The notes beneath the pieces are model-generated. The model was not told the DNA's origin. It searched no databases and worked only from the letters and a program-made list of their open reading frames with translations. A stretch of 64,000 nucleotides of DNA from Pseudooceanicola nanhaiensis DSM 18065. GTDB lineage: Bacteria; Pseudomonadota; Alphaproteobacteria; Rhodobacterales; Rhodobacteraceae. This document shows, piece by piece, positions 19,325 through 27,607 of this stretch. The stretch covers positions 62,001-126,000 of the forward strand of contig NZ_JHZF01000015.1 of the NCBI RefSeq assembly GCF_000688295.1. The letters run 5' to 3'. The translations under genes were made by a program, and so were the position numbers. Positions within the stretch are counted from its first letter, which is position 1; every line of letters starts with the position of its first letter.

Positions 19325-19551
19325 CGATCCGCGATGTCCGGGTTCCCCTCAAGCGACAGAAGACACTGTCCGAGGACAAGGTCCTGAAACTTGCCGAAAG
19401 CATTCTGGCAGACGGGCAGACCACCCCGATTCAACTCCGGTCTGACGGCAATGGCTACGTTCTGATTGAAGGTCTCCACCGACTTGAGGCGCTTCGGCTG
19501 CTCGGAGAAGCGTCGGTGCAGGCCTATTTTGTGCGGGCCCGGCTGCATTGA
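19325..19551 (+). pseudogene. ParB/Srx-like N-terminal domain protein, start removed by the IS
   Basis: About 75 residues begin at the IS end without a start codon: IRDVRVPLKRQKTLSEDKV, then LAESILADGQTTPIQLR and YVLIEGLHRLEALRLLGE, ending ..AYFVRARLH. This is a ParB-type nuclease/CTPase fold core of the stand-alone short family, with the GxHRLEA box. Only a few N-terminal residues need be missing, so the IS probably separated the gene from its promoter and start. Reading upstream into the IS meets a TAA within 13 codons. Confidence 0.7.
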
Positions 19552-19662
19552 GCCGATGATTGCCCCGGCCCGTGGGATGCGCTCTCATGGCGGTTGAAAG
19601 CGCCTGTCGAACGCGACCCATCGGTGCTACCTTCACGGCTGGAGCAACCAGAGCGTCGACAC

Positions 19663-20499
19663 ATGCCCCAACTGACTGAAGACGGCGAGGCGATCGTGGC
19701 CGATATCGCGGCACGCCATGGGATCAGCAGCGATGCCGCCTTGCATATGCTCGTGGCGGTCTCGGCCGGACATGGCGCTCAGGCGCAATTCAACCACCCC
19801 GAGCTTGGCGGCATGGGGCAATGGTCACGGGGTGGGATGACCATGGTCGGTGACATGTTCAACGACGGCCTGAAGGCCCGGGTCGACACCCTTTGCACGG
19901 AGCTCTCGGGGATCGTGCAACAGCACCGGCTTTTCGCCGTACCGGTGTCCTCGCAGTCGCAGTCTCAAGGCGGGCCTCCTGACCTGTCCGGGGTCAGCCT
20001 GTTCGCGCAAGAGAGCAGCGACTGGCCCGCCGATCTTGGTCAGCCGTCTTCCGCGGGAGCGCAGAATGACCTGCGTTATGCCTATTTCCCCGACAAGCGC
20101 AGGCTGGCGGTCAAGGTCGGAGGGCAGACCACGGTCTACGACACCGGCGACCACAGGATCAGCGGTTTCGGACAGGCGCAGGGCGGGGGGCAGAGCCTCA
20201 GCTTCACCAGCCAGCGCGGCCTCGTCCCGATTTCGGAGCTGCCGATCGTCGATGGCGCATCGCCCACGTCGCGAGACAGCGCGACCCGGGCTTCAACGGA
20301 GGCGCCTCTTGCCGCTCCGGCCCCTGCACAGGGTGCTGAACCGGAAACACAACCGGCGCCTGATGTCGTGGCCGCTCAGGCCAGCAGCGATGACCAGATC
20401 TTCAGCCGGATCGAACGGCTCGCCGGCCTGTTCGAGAAGGGCATCCTCACCAAGGAAGAGTACGAAACGAAGAAAGCTGAACTTCTGGCGCGCCTGTAG
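19663..20499 (+). CDS. SHOCT domain protein of unknown function
   Basis: 278 residues. The C-terminal 33 residues are a SHOCT (short C-terminal) domain: IERLAGLFEKGILTKEEYET then KKAELLARL. This small helical module is found in many bacterial proteins and is of unclear role. The N-terminal half begins PQLTEDGEAIVADIAARHGI and contains LGGMGQWSRGGMTMVGDMFN. The middle is a low-complexity Pro/Ala linker. No signal peptide is present. ATG 19663 is preferred because the helical domain begins there. It is followed at 108 bases by the transglutaminase-like gene. Confidence 0.65.
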   Translation: MPQLTEDGEAIVADIAARHGISSDAALHMLVAVSAGHGAQAQFNHPELGGMGQWSRGGMTMVGDMFNDGLKARVDTLCTELSGIVQQHRLFAVPVSSQSQSQGGPPDLSGVSLFAQESSDWPADLGQPSSAGAQNDLRYAYFPDKRRLAVKVGGQTTVYDTGDHRISGFGQAQGGGQSLSFTSQRGLVPISELPIVDGASPTSRDSATRASTEAPLAAPAPAQGAEPETQPAPDVVAAQASSDDQIFSRIERLAGLFEKGILTKEEYETKKAELLARL

Positions 20500-20607
20500 C
20501 GCTCCGTATCGCACAGGCACCCGGCGTTCCGGACAGGCACTCTTCGGTCGGGACCCCATGGACAGGCGTTCAGAGCCGTGCGCACAACTCGAAAGACAAG
20601 GGCCCGC

Positions 20608-21384
20608 ATGCGTATCACCATCGACCTCGCGATGACCTACCGTTTCCCCCGTCCAAACACCGTGTTCCTTGCACTGGAGGCGGGAAAGGTCGAAGGGCAG
20701 GTGGTGGTTCAGGAGCATCTGGACATCGGCGGAGCCACGCTGACCCGCATCAACGGGGACTCGGATGTCGGCGAGCGGATCTGGGCGCAGGTTCCCGATG
20801 GCGAGATGAACCTGACCTATCGTGCGCTGCTCGACATCACTCGGCCGGAACCTCGGTTCGAAACGCTCGAGGCGATGCCACTGCATCTGCTCCCCGGCGA
20901 TGTCGCGCCTTATCTGCGACCCTCGCGCTACTGTCAGTCGGACAAGTTCAGGACTTTCGTGCAACGCCGCTTCGGGCACCTGAGCGGCGGGCAGCAGGTC
21001 CTTGCTTTGCGAGATTGGATCGAGGCCAACCTGACCTACGTGCCTGGCAGTTCGGATGCGGACACCAACGTGCTCGAGACGTTCGCCGGACGGCAGGGCG
21101 TATGCCGCGACTACGCGCATCTCATGTGCTCGCTGGTGCGCGCCGCAGAAATCCCCGCCCGCATGGTGGCCGTCTACAGCCCGGACGTCGAGCCTCCTGA
21201 CTTTCACGCCGTCACGGAAGTCTGGCTGAGCGGAAAGTGGTGGCTTGTCGATGCCACGGGCATGGCCCGGGCAGATACGATGGCGATCATCGCAGTGGGT
21301 CGCGACGCCTACGACGTGGCGTTCATGGACTCCCAGGAGCCAGCCGAACTTGTCCTTCAGTCAGTCGTCGTGAAGAAGGTGTGA
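20608..21384 (+). CDS. Transglutaminase-like cysteine protease family protein
   Basis: 258 residues. An N-terminal beta-rich domain (about 1-110) precedes a transglutaminase-like core with a complete catalytic triad: C166 in GVCRDYAHLMCSLVRA, H200 in DFHAVTEVWL, and D215 in WWLVDATGMA. Bacterial members act as proteases or amidases on unknown substrates. The first residues (RITIDLAMTYRFP) are typical of the transglutaminase-like group that starts with a beta-sandwich. No signal peptide is present, so it is cytoplasmic. Confidence 0.85.
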   Translation: MRITIDLAMTYRFPRPNTVFLALEAGKVEGQVVVQEHLDIGGATLTRINGDSDVGERIWAQVPDGEMNLTYRALLDITRPEPRFETLEAMPLHLLPGDVAPYLRPSRYCQSDKFRTFVQRRFGHLSGGQQVLALRDWIEANLTYVPGSSDADTNVLETFAGRQGVCRDYAHLMCSLVRAAEIPARMVAVYSPDVEPPDFHAVTEVWLSGKWWLVDATGMARADTMAIIAVGRDAYDVAFMDSQEPAELVLQSVVVKKV

Positions 21385-21532
21385 ACCGACACCTGCTGAA
21401 GGCCACCTCCCGGTGTCGTACCGCGGAAGTGTACCGTTCTGGCGGCCTCTTTTGTTGCACCGTGTCTTATCCGCTTCCACATCGACTTCAGACCCAATAG
21501 GCATCGCCATCTTCGCGAGTGAGGGAACCGTC

Positions 21533-22078
21533 ATGGCGCAAAATTCCACCATCTACAAAGTCGAGCTTTCCGTCTCCGACATGGACCGGCACTACTACGA
21601 GGTCCACAAGCTGACGGTCGCGAAGCACCCCTCGGAGACAGACGAAAGATTGATGGTGCGACTTCTGGCGTTCGCCCTCAATGCCGGTGAGCATCTGGAG
21701 CTCACCAAGGGCCTTTCGACGGATGACGAGCCCGACATCTGGCAAAAGAGCCTGAGCGGTGAACTGGAACTGTGGGTGGCCCTGGGACTTCCGAGTGAAA
21801 AGGTCGTGCGTCAGTCCTGTGGCAAGGCCGGCAAGGTCGTCGTCTATACCTATGGCGGCAGGACTGCCGAGCTTTGGTGGGACAAGATCAAGGGCGGCAC
21901 GACCCGTTTCGACAACCTTCAGGTCATGAACCTTCCCGAAGCGACGACCCGTGATCTTGCCGAGATGGCAAGCCGCTCGATGAAGCTGCAGGTCAACATC
22001 CAGGACGGCGATGTCATGGTCAGCGCCGAGGATCGCATCGCCTACGTGACCCCGGTCAAATGGAAGGAAGCCTCGTAG
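21533..22078 (+). CDS. YaeQ family protein
   Basis: 181 residues that follow the YaeQ family from end to end: MAQNSTIYKVELSVSDMDRH, HPSETDERLMVRLLAFAL, KGLSTDDEPDIWQKSLSG and a C-terminal VSAEDRIAYVTPVKW. YaeQ has a PD-(D/E)XK nuclease-like fold. It was first noticed through suppression of RfaH loss, and its biochemical role is still unclear. GAGGG lies upstream of ATG 21533. The gene is alone, between the transglutaminase-like gene and a convergent LysR regulator. Confidence 0.88.
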   Translation: MAQNSTIYKVELSVSDMDRHYYEVHKLTVAKHPSETDERLMVRLLAFALNAGEHLELTKGLSTDDEPDIWQKSLSGELELWVALGLPSEKVVRQSCGKAGKVVVYTYGGRTAELWWDKIKGGTTRFDNLQVMNLPEATTRDLAEMASRSMKLQVNIQDGDVMVSAEDRIAYVTPVKWKEAS

Positions 22079-22186
22079 CTGACCTCGGCCCGCGCGAAGC
22101 TCAGCGGTGCGAGGCCTCCCGATCTTGCGCTGCGCTGATGCCGCTGCCCCAAGTCGTTCTCTTGCGACGGGATTGGCCCGACGCCT

Positions 22187-23095
22187 TCAACGCGCTCTCG
22201 AGGATCGCGCGAGTTCGCGGGCGAGATCGACGAACACCTTGAAGGCCGCCGGTGGATTGCGCCGACTGGGATAGTACAGGCACAGCGGCGCCAGCGGCGG
22301 CGTCCAGGCCTCGAGGACACGCACCAGCCGCCCCGCCTCGATATCCTCCCGCACGTCCGATTCCATGAAGAACCCGATGCCGAGCCCATCGAGAACGGCA
22401 ATGCGCGCGAGGCTGGCCTCGTCCAGCGTGATCGGCCCCTCTACATCGACATGAACGGGCTGTCCGTCGCTTTCGAACTGCCAGCGAAAGAGCGCACCAT
22501 TCGGCAGGCGCGTCCGGATGCAGGCATGCGCCTTCAGGTCGGAAGGCCCCTGCGGCGGCTCCCGGCCTTGGAAATAGGCGGGTGTCGCGACGACCGCGTA
22601 GCGGCGCGCGGGCCCGAGCGGGATGGCGATCATATCCGTCGGCACAAGGTTCTGGCTGCGCACCCCGAAATCGAAACCCTCCGCCACGATGTCGACGAGG
22701 TTGCCCTCGGTCACGAGGTCGATCTGCACCCCCGGGAACCGCCGGAGGTATTCGAGGACGAGCGGCGCCAGGATCTCCCGGCCCGCCGTGGCGAAGGTGT
22801 TGATGCGCAGGATCCCAGTGGGCGTCTCCTGCTGCGACCGGACCGTGTCGATCGCGCCGTGAATGTCCTTGAGCGCCGGGCTGACCTGATCGACGAAACG
22901 CTGCCCGGCGGCGGTCAGCGACACGCTGCGGGTCGTGCGGTTGAAGAGCCGCACGCCCAGTTGCTCCTCGAGCTTCGAGACCGCGCTGCTGAGCGCGCTC
23001 GTGGACATCCCCACGTCCAGCGCGGCCGCCCGGAACGATCCCCTGCGGGCAATCGCCAGGACCGCGTCAAAATCGGCCAGCTTGTAGGTTCCCAT
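22187..23095 (-). CDS. LysR family transcriptional regulator
   Basis: 302 residues. Winged helix-turn-helix at residues 1-62 ([20 protein letters not shown], then [20 protein letters not shown]), followed by a two-lobed effector-binding domain. It is divergent from the SnoaL-like/SDR pair with 144 bases between the starts, the usual arrangement for a LysR protein that controls its neighbours. A dyad at 23123-23141 in that gap is a candidate operator. The effector is unknown. Confidence 0.9.
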   Translation of the reverse strand: MGTYKLADFDAVLAIARRGSFRAAALDVGMSTSALSSAVSKLEEQLGVRLFNRTTRSVSLTAAGQRFVDQVSPALKDIHGAIDTVRSQQETPTGILRINTFATAGREILAPLVLEYLRRFPGVQIDLVTEGNLVDIVAEGFDFGVRSQNLVPTDMIAIPLGPARRYAVVATPAYFQGREPPQGPSDLKAHACIRTRLPNGALFRWQFESDGQPVHVDVEGPITLDEASLARIAVLDGLGIGFFMESDVREDIEAGRLVRVLEAWTPPLAPLCLYYPSRRNPPAAFKVFVDLARELARSSRAR

Positions 23096-23122
23096 TATCC
23101 CGAAAATCCAAACTCCACGTCC

Positions 23123-23141
23123 GGATTAGTCCCGCTTATCC
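23123..23141. promoter_or_regulatory. Candidate LysR operator in the divergent promoter
   Basis: GGATTAG-TCCCG-CTTATCC is a 19-base dyad with one mismatched pair, located 28 bases before the LysR start and about 100 before the SnoaL-like gene. Confidence 0.4.
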
Positions 23142-23239
23142 GCATTGTGTCAAAGGCTTAAATTCATGCCCAGGGCGCCGGTCCCGATCCGACCCGGGAG
23201 GGCAAGCGGCGAGCTCCATATCCAGAAAGGAGATCCACC

Positions 23240-23565
23240 ATGAGTATCGATCTGCCAGACGCGATTGACGCCTATTTCTCGTCTGACAAGACAGGCAACG
23301 CGCAGGCGCTGTCGGAATTGTTCACGCAGGACGCCACCGTCGTCGACGAAGGCAACAGCTATACGGGTCGCGACGCGATCCGGCAGTGGATGGCGAATGC
23401 CTCCACGCAATACACCTACACGGTCGAGCCCTTCGACATCGCGGAAGATGGTCAGCGCACGATCGTCACCAGCCACCTTGTCGGCAACTTCCCCGGCAGC
23501 CCGGTCGACCTGCGCTATTTCTTCGTCCTTCGCGGGGACAAGATCGCCGGACTGGAGATCGTGCC

Positions 23566-23569
<4 letters not shown>
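23240..23569 (+). CDS. SnoaL-like (NTF2 superfamily) small protein
   Basis: 109 residues with the compact cone-shaped alpha+beta NTF2/SnoaL pattern: [41 protein letters not shown], and a final beta sheet [20 protein letters not shown]. Such proteins are small isomerases, hydrolases or binding scaffolds; the reaction is unknown here. A GAAAGGAGA Shine-Dalgarno precedes ATG 23240. Its TGA overlaps the ATG of the SDR gene, so the two are translationally coupled and probably work on the same substrate. Confidence 0.85.
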
Positions 23570-24345
<776 letters not shown>

Positions 24346-24380
24346 CTGCCCTTGTCCCGACCCCTGGCTCCCACACGGTT

Positions 24381-24420
24381 CCGGCATCCGGCATCCGGCA
24401 TCCGGCATCCGGCATCCGGC
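24381..24420. repeat. Heptamer tandem repeat, about 5.7 copies
   Basis: CCGGCAT is repeated head to tail five times without error, plus CCGGC. It lies 35 bases after the SDR stop and 23 bases before an EcfG-type promoter. The unit length of seven is not a multiple of three, and copy number may vary by slippage. Confidence 0.9.
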
Positions 24421-24442
24421 AGCGCCCGGCGCGACAGCACGA

Positions 24443-24467
24443 GGAACATCCCTTCATTCCTTGCGTT
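24443..24467 (+). promoter_or_regulatory. EcfG-type promoter of the copper-binding protein
   Basis: GGAAC (24443-24447), 16 bases, CGTT (24464-24467) match the alphaproteobacterial general-stress promoter consensus GGAAC-N16/17-CGTT exactly. It ends 32 bases before the GTG start of the downstream gene. Confidence 0.65.
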
Positions 24468-24499
24468 TTCCCGTCGTTGCAAACGAGAAGGAGATAGCT

Positions 24500-24901
24500 G
24501 TGCAAGTCCGCGAAATGATCAGCACCCACCCCGACGTTCAGGGCAACACGGCCGATGCGCTGCTGAAGTTCATCGAGGAAGCCTACGCTTGCGCCCAGAC
24601 CTGCACGTCCTGCGCAGATGCCTGTCTGGCCGAGGATATGGTTGCCGACCTGCGCCAGTGCATCCGCCTCAATCTCGACTGCGCGGACATCTGTGCCGCG
24701 ACCGGTGCCATGGCATCGCGCCGCACCGGGTCCAACGAGGCCGTTCTGGCGGCCGCGATCAAGGCATGCGCCGAGGCGTGCAACCGCTGTGCGGAGGAAT
24801 GCGAAAAGCATGCCGGAAAGCATGAGCATTGCCGCATCTGCGCCGAGTGCTGCCGCCGCTGCGCCACGGCCTGCAACGACGCACTGCCGCAGGTGCAGTG
24901 A
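24500..24901 (+). CDS. Cys-rich four-helix-bundle copper-binding protein (Csp/DUF326-like)
   Basis: 133 residues with 17 cysteines spaced along helices (AYACAQTCTSCADACL, IRLNLDCADICAATG, CAEACNRCAEECEKH, CRICAECCRRCATAC). This matches copper storage proteins of the Csp type, which pack many Cu(I) ions in a four-helix bundle. No signal peptide is present, so it resembles the cytosolic Csp3 group. GTG 24500 was chosen because AAGGAG stands six bases before it. An EcfG-type promoter precedes the gene and a 24-base palindrome follows it. It belongs functionally with the copper genes at 26-27 kb. Confidence 0.88.
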   Translation: MQVREMISTHPDVQGNTADALLKFIEEAYACAQTCTSCADACLAEDMVADLRQCIRLNLDCADICAATGAMASRRTGSNEAVLAAAIKACAEACNRCAEECEKHAGKHEHCRICAECCRRCATACNDALPQVQ

Positions 24902-24910
24902 TCCCGGGAC

Positions 24911-24934
24911 ACCGGCGGCCGATCGGCCGCCGGT
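24911..24934. terminator. Terminator-like perfect 24-base palindrome
   Basis: A perfectly self-complementary 24-mer centred at 24922/24923, starting ACCGGCGG, nine bases after the stop of the copper protein and followed by CTTCC. It has no long U-run, but position and strength suggest transcription termination. Confidence 0.6.
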
Positions 24935-25049
24935 CTTCCGTTCGACGATGACGCGGCCTGCGCTGTCCGCGACAGAAGGCCGGCTCTCGTGCCGGCCACG
25001 ATCACCATTGTGAAGCCTTTGGAGGAGCCCGGTTGTTCAGGGCGCGCCC

Positions 25050-26039
25050 GTGATGGAAGTAGCTATTGTTGTCGTTGGAGCGTTCATCGTCCTGCTGACG
25101 CTCTATGACATGTTCAACACGACGATCAGCCTGGGCGGCGGCGGCCCCCTGAGTGCGAGGATGAATATCGGCATTTGGAAGCGTCTTCCCTGGGGCCCGG
25201 GGCCGCTTCGTGGTTCGGCTGGCGGCATCCTCTCGCTCTGCACGATCCTGATGTGGATGGCGCTTCTCTGGCTTGGCTGGACCTTGATCTTCCTCCCGGT
25301 CTCGGACGCTGTTCTGCGGGCGAGCAGCGGAGAGCCCGCCGACTTCGCCGCCCGCATCTACTTTTCCGGGTTCACCCTCTTCACGCTGGGTCTGGGCGAC
25401 TACCGGCCGGACGGAGCGCTGTGGCAGATCCTGACCGCGCTCTGCGTCGCCACCGGTTTCCTGTCGGTGACGATGTCCGCCACGTATCTCGTGCCGATGC
25501 TGTCGGCCGCTGCGCACAAGAGGGCCGTGGCGTCGATGATCGACTCCATGGGCGACACTCCGGAAGAGATCGTCATCAACGGGTGGCGGGACGGGAACCT
25601 GCTTTCGCTCGGGACGAGGCTCGCCAGTCTCTCCTCGCCGATCGCGGGAACAGCGGCCTCTCACCTTTCCTATCCTATCCTGCACACCTTCGGCACCGCT
25701 GAAGCGGGGCGCTCCATGCCCGTGCAGATCGTGAAGCTCAGCGAAGCGCTGCTTCTGGTCGAGCACGGCATCGCGCCCGAGGCCCGCCCGGCGGCCCTCG
25801 ATCTCTTGTCGGCCCGGCGCTCGCTGACTGAGTTCTTCGAACATGCCGGGAGCGGCACCAGGATGGCCGAGGAGGTGCCGCCAACACCCGATCTGGAGCG
25901 CCTCGGTGATGCCGGCCTGCCGACAGTGGCATTGAAGGACTTCGAGAATGCCATGAAGCGGCAGCGCGACATGCGTCGCCACGCTCTGGGAATGCTGCGG
26001 GAGAGCGGCTGGTCCATCAAGGATGCGCTCGGCCGCTGA
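25050..26039 (+). CDS. Ion-channel-like membrane protein (pore-loop type)
   Basis: 329 residues. Helices occur at about 4-25 and 58-85 and, after a re-entrant stretch FSGFTLFTLGLGDYRPDGAL, at about 128-152. TLGLGDY is placed like the TVGYGD selectivity filter of potassium channels but differs from it, so ion specificity is doubtful. The C-terminal half is soluble and helical (SARRSLTEFFEHAG and others). GTG 25050 and ATG 25053 are adjacent possible starts. It stands between the copper protein and the copA remnant, but a role in copper handling is only suggested by position. Confidence 0.65.
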   Translation: MMEVAIVVVGAFIVLLTLYDMFNTTISLGGGGPLSARMNIGIWKRLPWGPGPLRGSAGGILSLCTILMWMALLWLGWTLIFLPVSDAVLRASSGEPADFAARIYFSGFTLFTLGLGDYRPDGALWQILTALCVATGFLSVTMSATYLVPMLSAAAHKRAVASMIDSMGDTPEEIVINGWRDGNLLSLGTRLASLSSPIAGTAASHLSYPILHTFGTAEAGRSMPVQIVKLSEALLLVEHGIAPEARPAALDLLSARRSLTEFFEHAGSGTRMAEEVPPTPDLERLGDAGLPTVALKDFENAMKRQRDMRRHALGMLRESGWSIKDALGR

Positions 26040-26144
26040 AGCCGGCAGAGCCTCGGCGCGCTGCGGCGTCCCGAGCGATTTCCGCCTCCACCCGGGCCGC
26101 TTCGGTCGCGCACCTTCTCCAGCAGCCCCACGACGTCCTGAAAC

Positions 26145-26462
26145 ATGATGCGCTGGCGCGTTGAAGGCGGCACCAACCCCGCCATGGGCACCGGCGCCGA
26201 CGTGGCGGTGGAAAGTGCCGGCGTCACGCTTGTCAGGGGCGATCTGTCGGCCCGGCGGTTGTCCCGCGCCACGGTGCGGAACATCAAGCAGAACCTGCTG
26301 TTCGCCTTTCTCTATAACGGCCTTGGCGTGCCGGTGGCGGCGGGGGTGCTGTATCCGGCCTTCGGCCTTCTGCTGTCGCCGATGATCGCCGCGCTCGCCA
26401 TGAGCCTGTCGTCGGTCTCCGTCATAGCCAATGCGCTTCGGCTCAGGGCCAAGTCGATCTGA
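26145..26462 (+). pseudogene. Copper P-type ATPase, C-terminal remnant
   Basis: From about 26190 the frame encodes the end of a CopA-type ATPase: [20 protein letters not shown] (after the lost GDGIND motif), then [40 protein letters not shown] and [16 protein letters not shown]. The ATP-binding domain, DKTG phosphorylation site, CPC helix and metal-binding domain are absent. The dozen codons before the homology ([12 protein letters not shown]) are not ATPase-like, so a deletion joined unrelated DNA here. It is non-functional. Confidence 0.85.
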
Positions 26463-26653
26463 CCCGACCGCAACCGTCAAGACGGGCGGCATGCCCGCCT
26501 TCGGACCGGCTGAAGCCTTGTCGTGCGGTCGCTGCTCGGGGGCGCTTCAAGACCGGGAATCCGGGTTCAGTTTGACGGGCATCAAATCCAGCGCTTCCTC
26601 CGTCTGCTATCGATCCCGCGTGGGGCAATGAAATCCTTTTACGGGAGAGCGAG

Positions 26654-26977
26654 ATGAAACGCTTCGAGGCAACCGCCATGATCTTCCTGACGTCGGCGGC
26701 GGTCATTGCCGCAGGACCGGTCTCCGCCGATCCGGCCGGCGACAGCTACTACCACGGCCACATGAGTGGCTGGGGCATGGGGCTCATGGGGTTCGGCATG
26801 ATGATCCTGTTCTGGGGTGGTCTTGCCGCTCTGGTCGTCCTCGCGATCCGCTGGAAGGGCGAGCGGCGGGCCGCTCCGGGTGGGCGGGATGCGATGGACG
26901 TGCTCAAGGAGCGCCTCGCCCGTGGCGAAATCGAGCCGGGGGAGTTCGATTTGCGGCGCAGGCACCTGGAGAGCTGA
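26654..26977 (+). CDS. Small SHOCT-domain membrane protein of the copper region
   Basis: 107 residues: an N-terminal signal or first helix (AMIFLTSAAVIAAGPVSA), a Met/His/Gly-rich linker YYHGHMSGWGMGLMGFGMM that could touch copper, and one transmembrane helix (ILFWGGLAALVVLAIRW). A C-terminal SHOCT domain follows (DVLKERLARGEIEPGEFDLR). Small proteins of this layout often lie next to copper-resistance genes; their function is unknown. GGGAGAGCGAG precedes the ATG. Confidence 0.75.
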   Translation: MKRFEATAMIFLTSAAVIAAGPVSADPAGDSYYHGHMSGWGMGLMGFGMMILFWGGLAALVVLAIRWKGERRAAPGGRDAMDVLKERLARGEIEPGEFDLRRRHLES

Positions 26978-27155
26978 ACTCCGCAAGACCCGGACGCCCC
27001 GCCCTTGCCCGGAAAGGCTGTCCCGGCCCGAACCCGACGATGCTTGTCGTGTAGAGGCGCCTCTTCGTCGGCGCATGCCGGGGAACAGGCCATCCGGCAG
27101 GTCCGCGCGGGATCGAGATCAGCGGGATCTGCACGAGTGCGTGACTGCGCACGTC

Positions 27156-27186
27156 TTGACCTTCCAGCGCTGGAAGCCCCGATATT
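27156..27186 (+). promoter_or_regulatory. CueR/MerR-type promoter of copZ
   Basis: The -35 TTGACC (27156-27161) and -10 GATATT (27181-27186) are separated by 19 bases. A perfect 16-base dyad CTTCCAGCGCTGGAAG (27161-27176) lies within the spacer. The long spacer with a CTTCC/GGAAG dyad is the hallmark of copper-sensing CueR operators. No cueR gene lies in the window. Confidence 0.8.
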
Positions 27187-27212
27187 CGGTCGATCAGACA
27201 AGGAGGCGGACA

Positions 27213-27404
27213 ATGGATTTCCAAGTTCAGGGAATGACCTGCGGCCATTGCGAGCAGGCAGTCACGCAAGCGGTCCGGGGCCTCGACCCCGATGCGAAGG
27301 TCTCGGTGGACCGAGCGTCGGGCCGGGTATCGGTGGAAAGCGGGACGGACGCGCATGCGATCCGGAAGGCGATCGAAGACGAAGGCTATCGCGTTTCTCG
27401 ATGA
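27213..27404 (+). CDS. copZ: Copper chaperone, heavy-metal-associated domain
   Basis: 63 residues forming one HMA domain (beta-alpha-beta-beta-alpha-beta). The metal loop is GMTCGHCEQAV, with the Cu(I) ligands in CGHC, and the domain ends in AIEDEGYRV. It carries Cu(I) in the cytoplasm, normally to a CopA exporter. AAGGAGG lies seven bases upstream. The CueR-type promoter just before it makes it copper-inducible. The local copA is a remnant, so its partner must be encoded elsewhere. Confidence 0.92.
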   Translation: MDFQVQGMTCGHCEQAVTQAVRGLDPDAKVSVDRASGRVSVESGTDAHAIRKAIEDEGYRVSR

Positions 27405-27571
27405 AGCTCCGCCGCACTTGCGCCGCCGGATGATGCACGGAAGCATATCCTGAAGACATCCCTGATCCCGGCCGGCATCGTCCTCGAACACGGCGAGGAC
27501 CGTGCCGGCCGCAGACACGACGATCACCCGGGGCTGCCCGCGCAAGCTCTGGCGAAGCCCGGATGAACGAC

Positions 27572-27600
27572 GCGCGGGCCGGGGACGTCCCGGCCCGCGC
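27572..27600. terminator. Strong hairpin at the end of the serine hydrolase gene
   Basis: Twelve-base perfect stem (27572-27583 with 27589-27600) and a GACGT loop, seven bases past the stop of the leftward gene. There is no U-run, so it may act with Rho or as an RNA 3' stabiliser. Confidence 0.55.
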
Positions 27601-27607
27601 GCTGCGG

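Noticed and set aside
24381-24420. CRISPR-like array
   Set aside because: The heptamers are directly contiguous, without spacers, so it is a simple tandem repeat.
26040-26144. Minus-strand frame with [15 protein letters not shown] before the copA remnant
   Set aside because: It looks protein-like for only about 15 residues, then becomes low-complexity; too short to call even a remnant.
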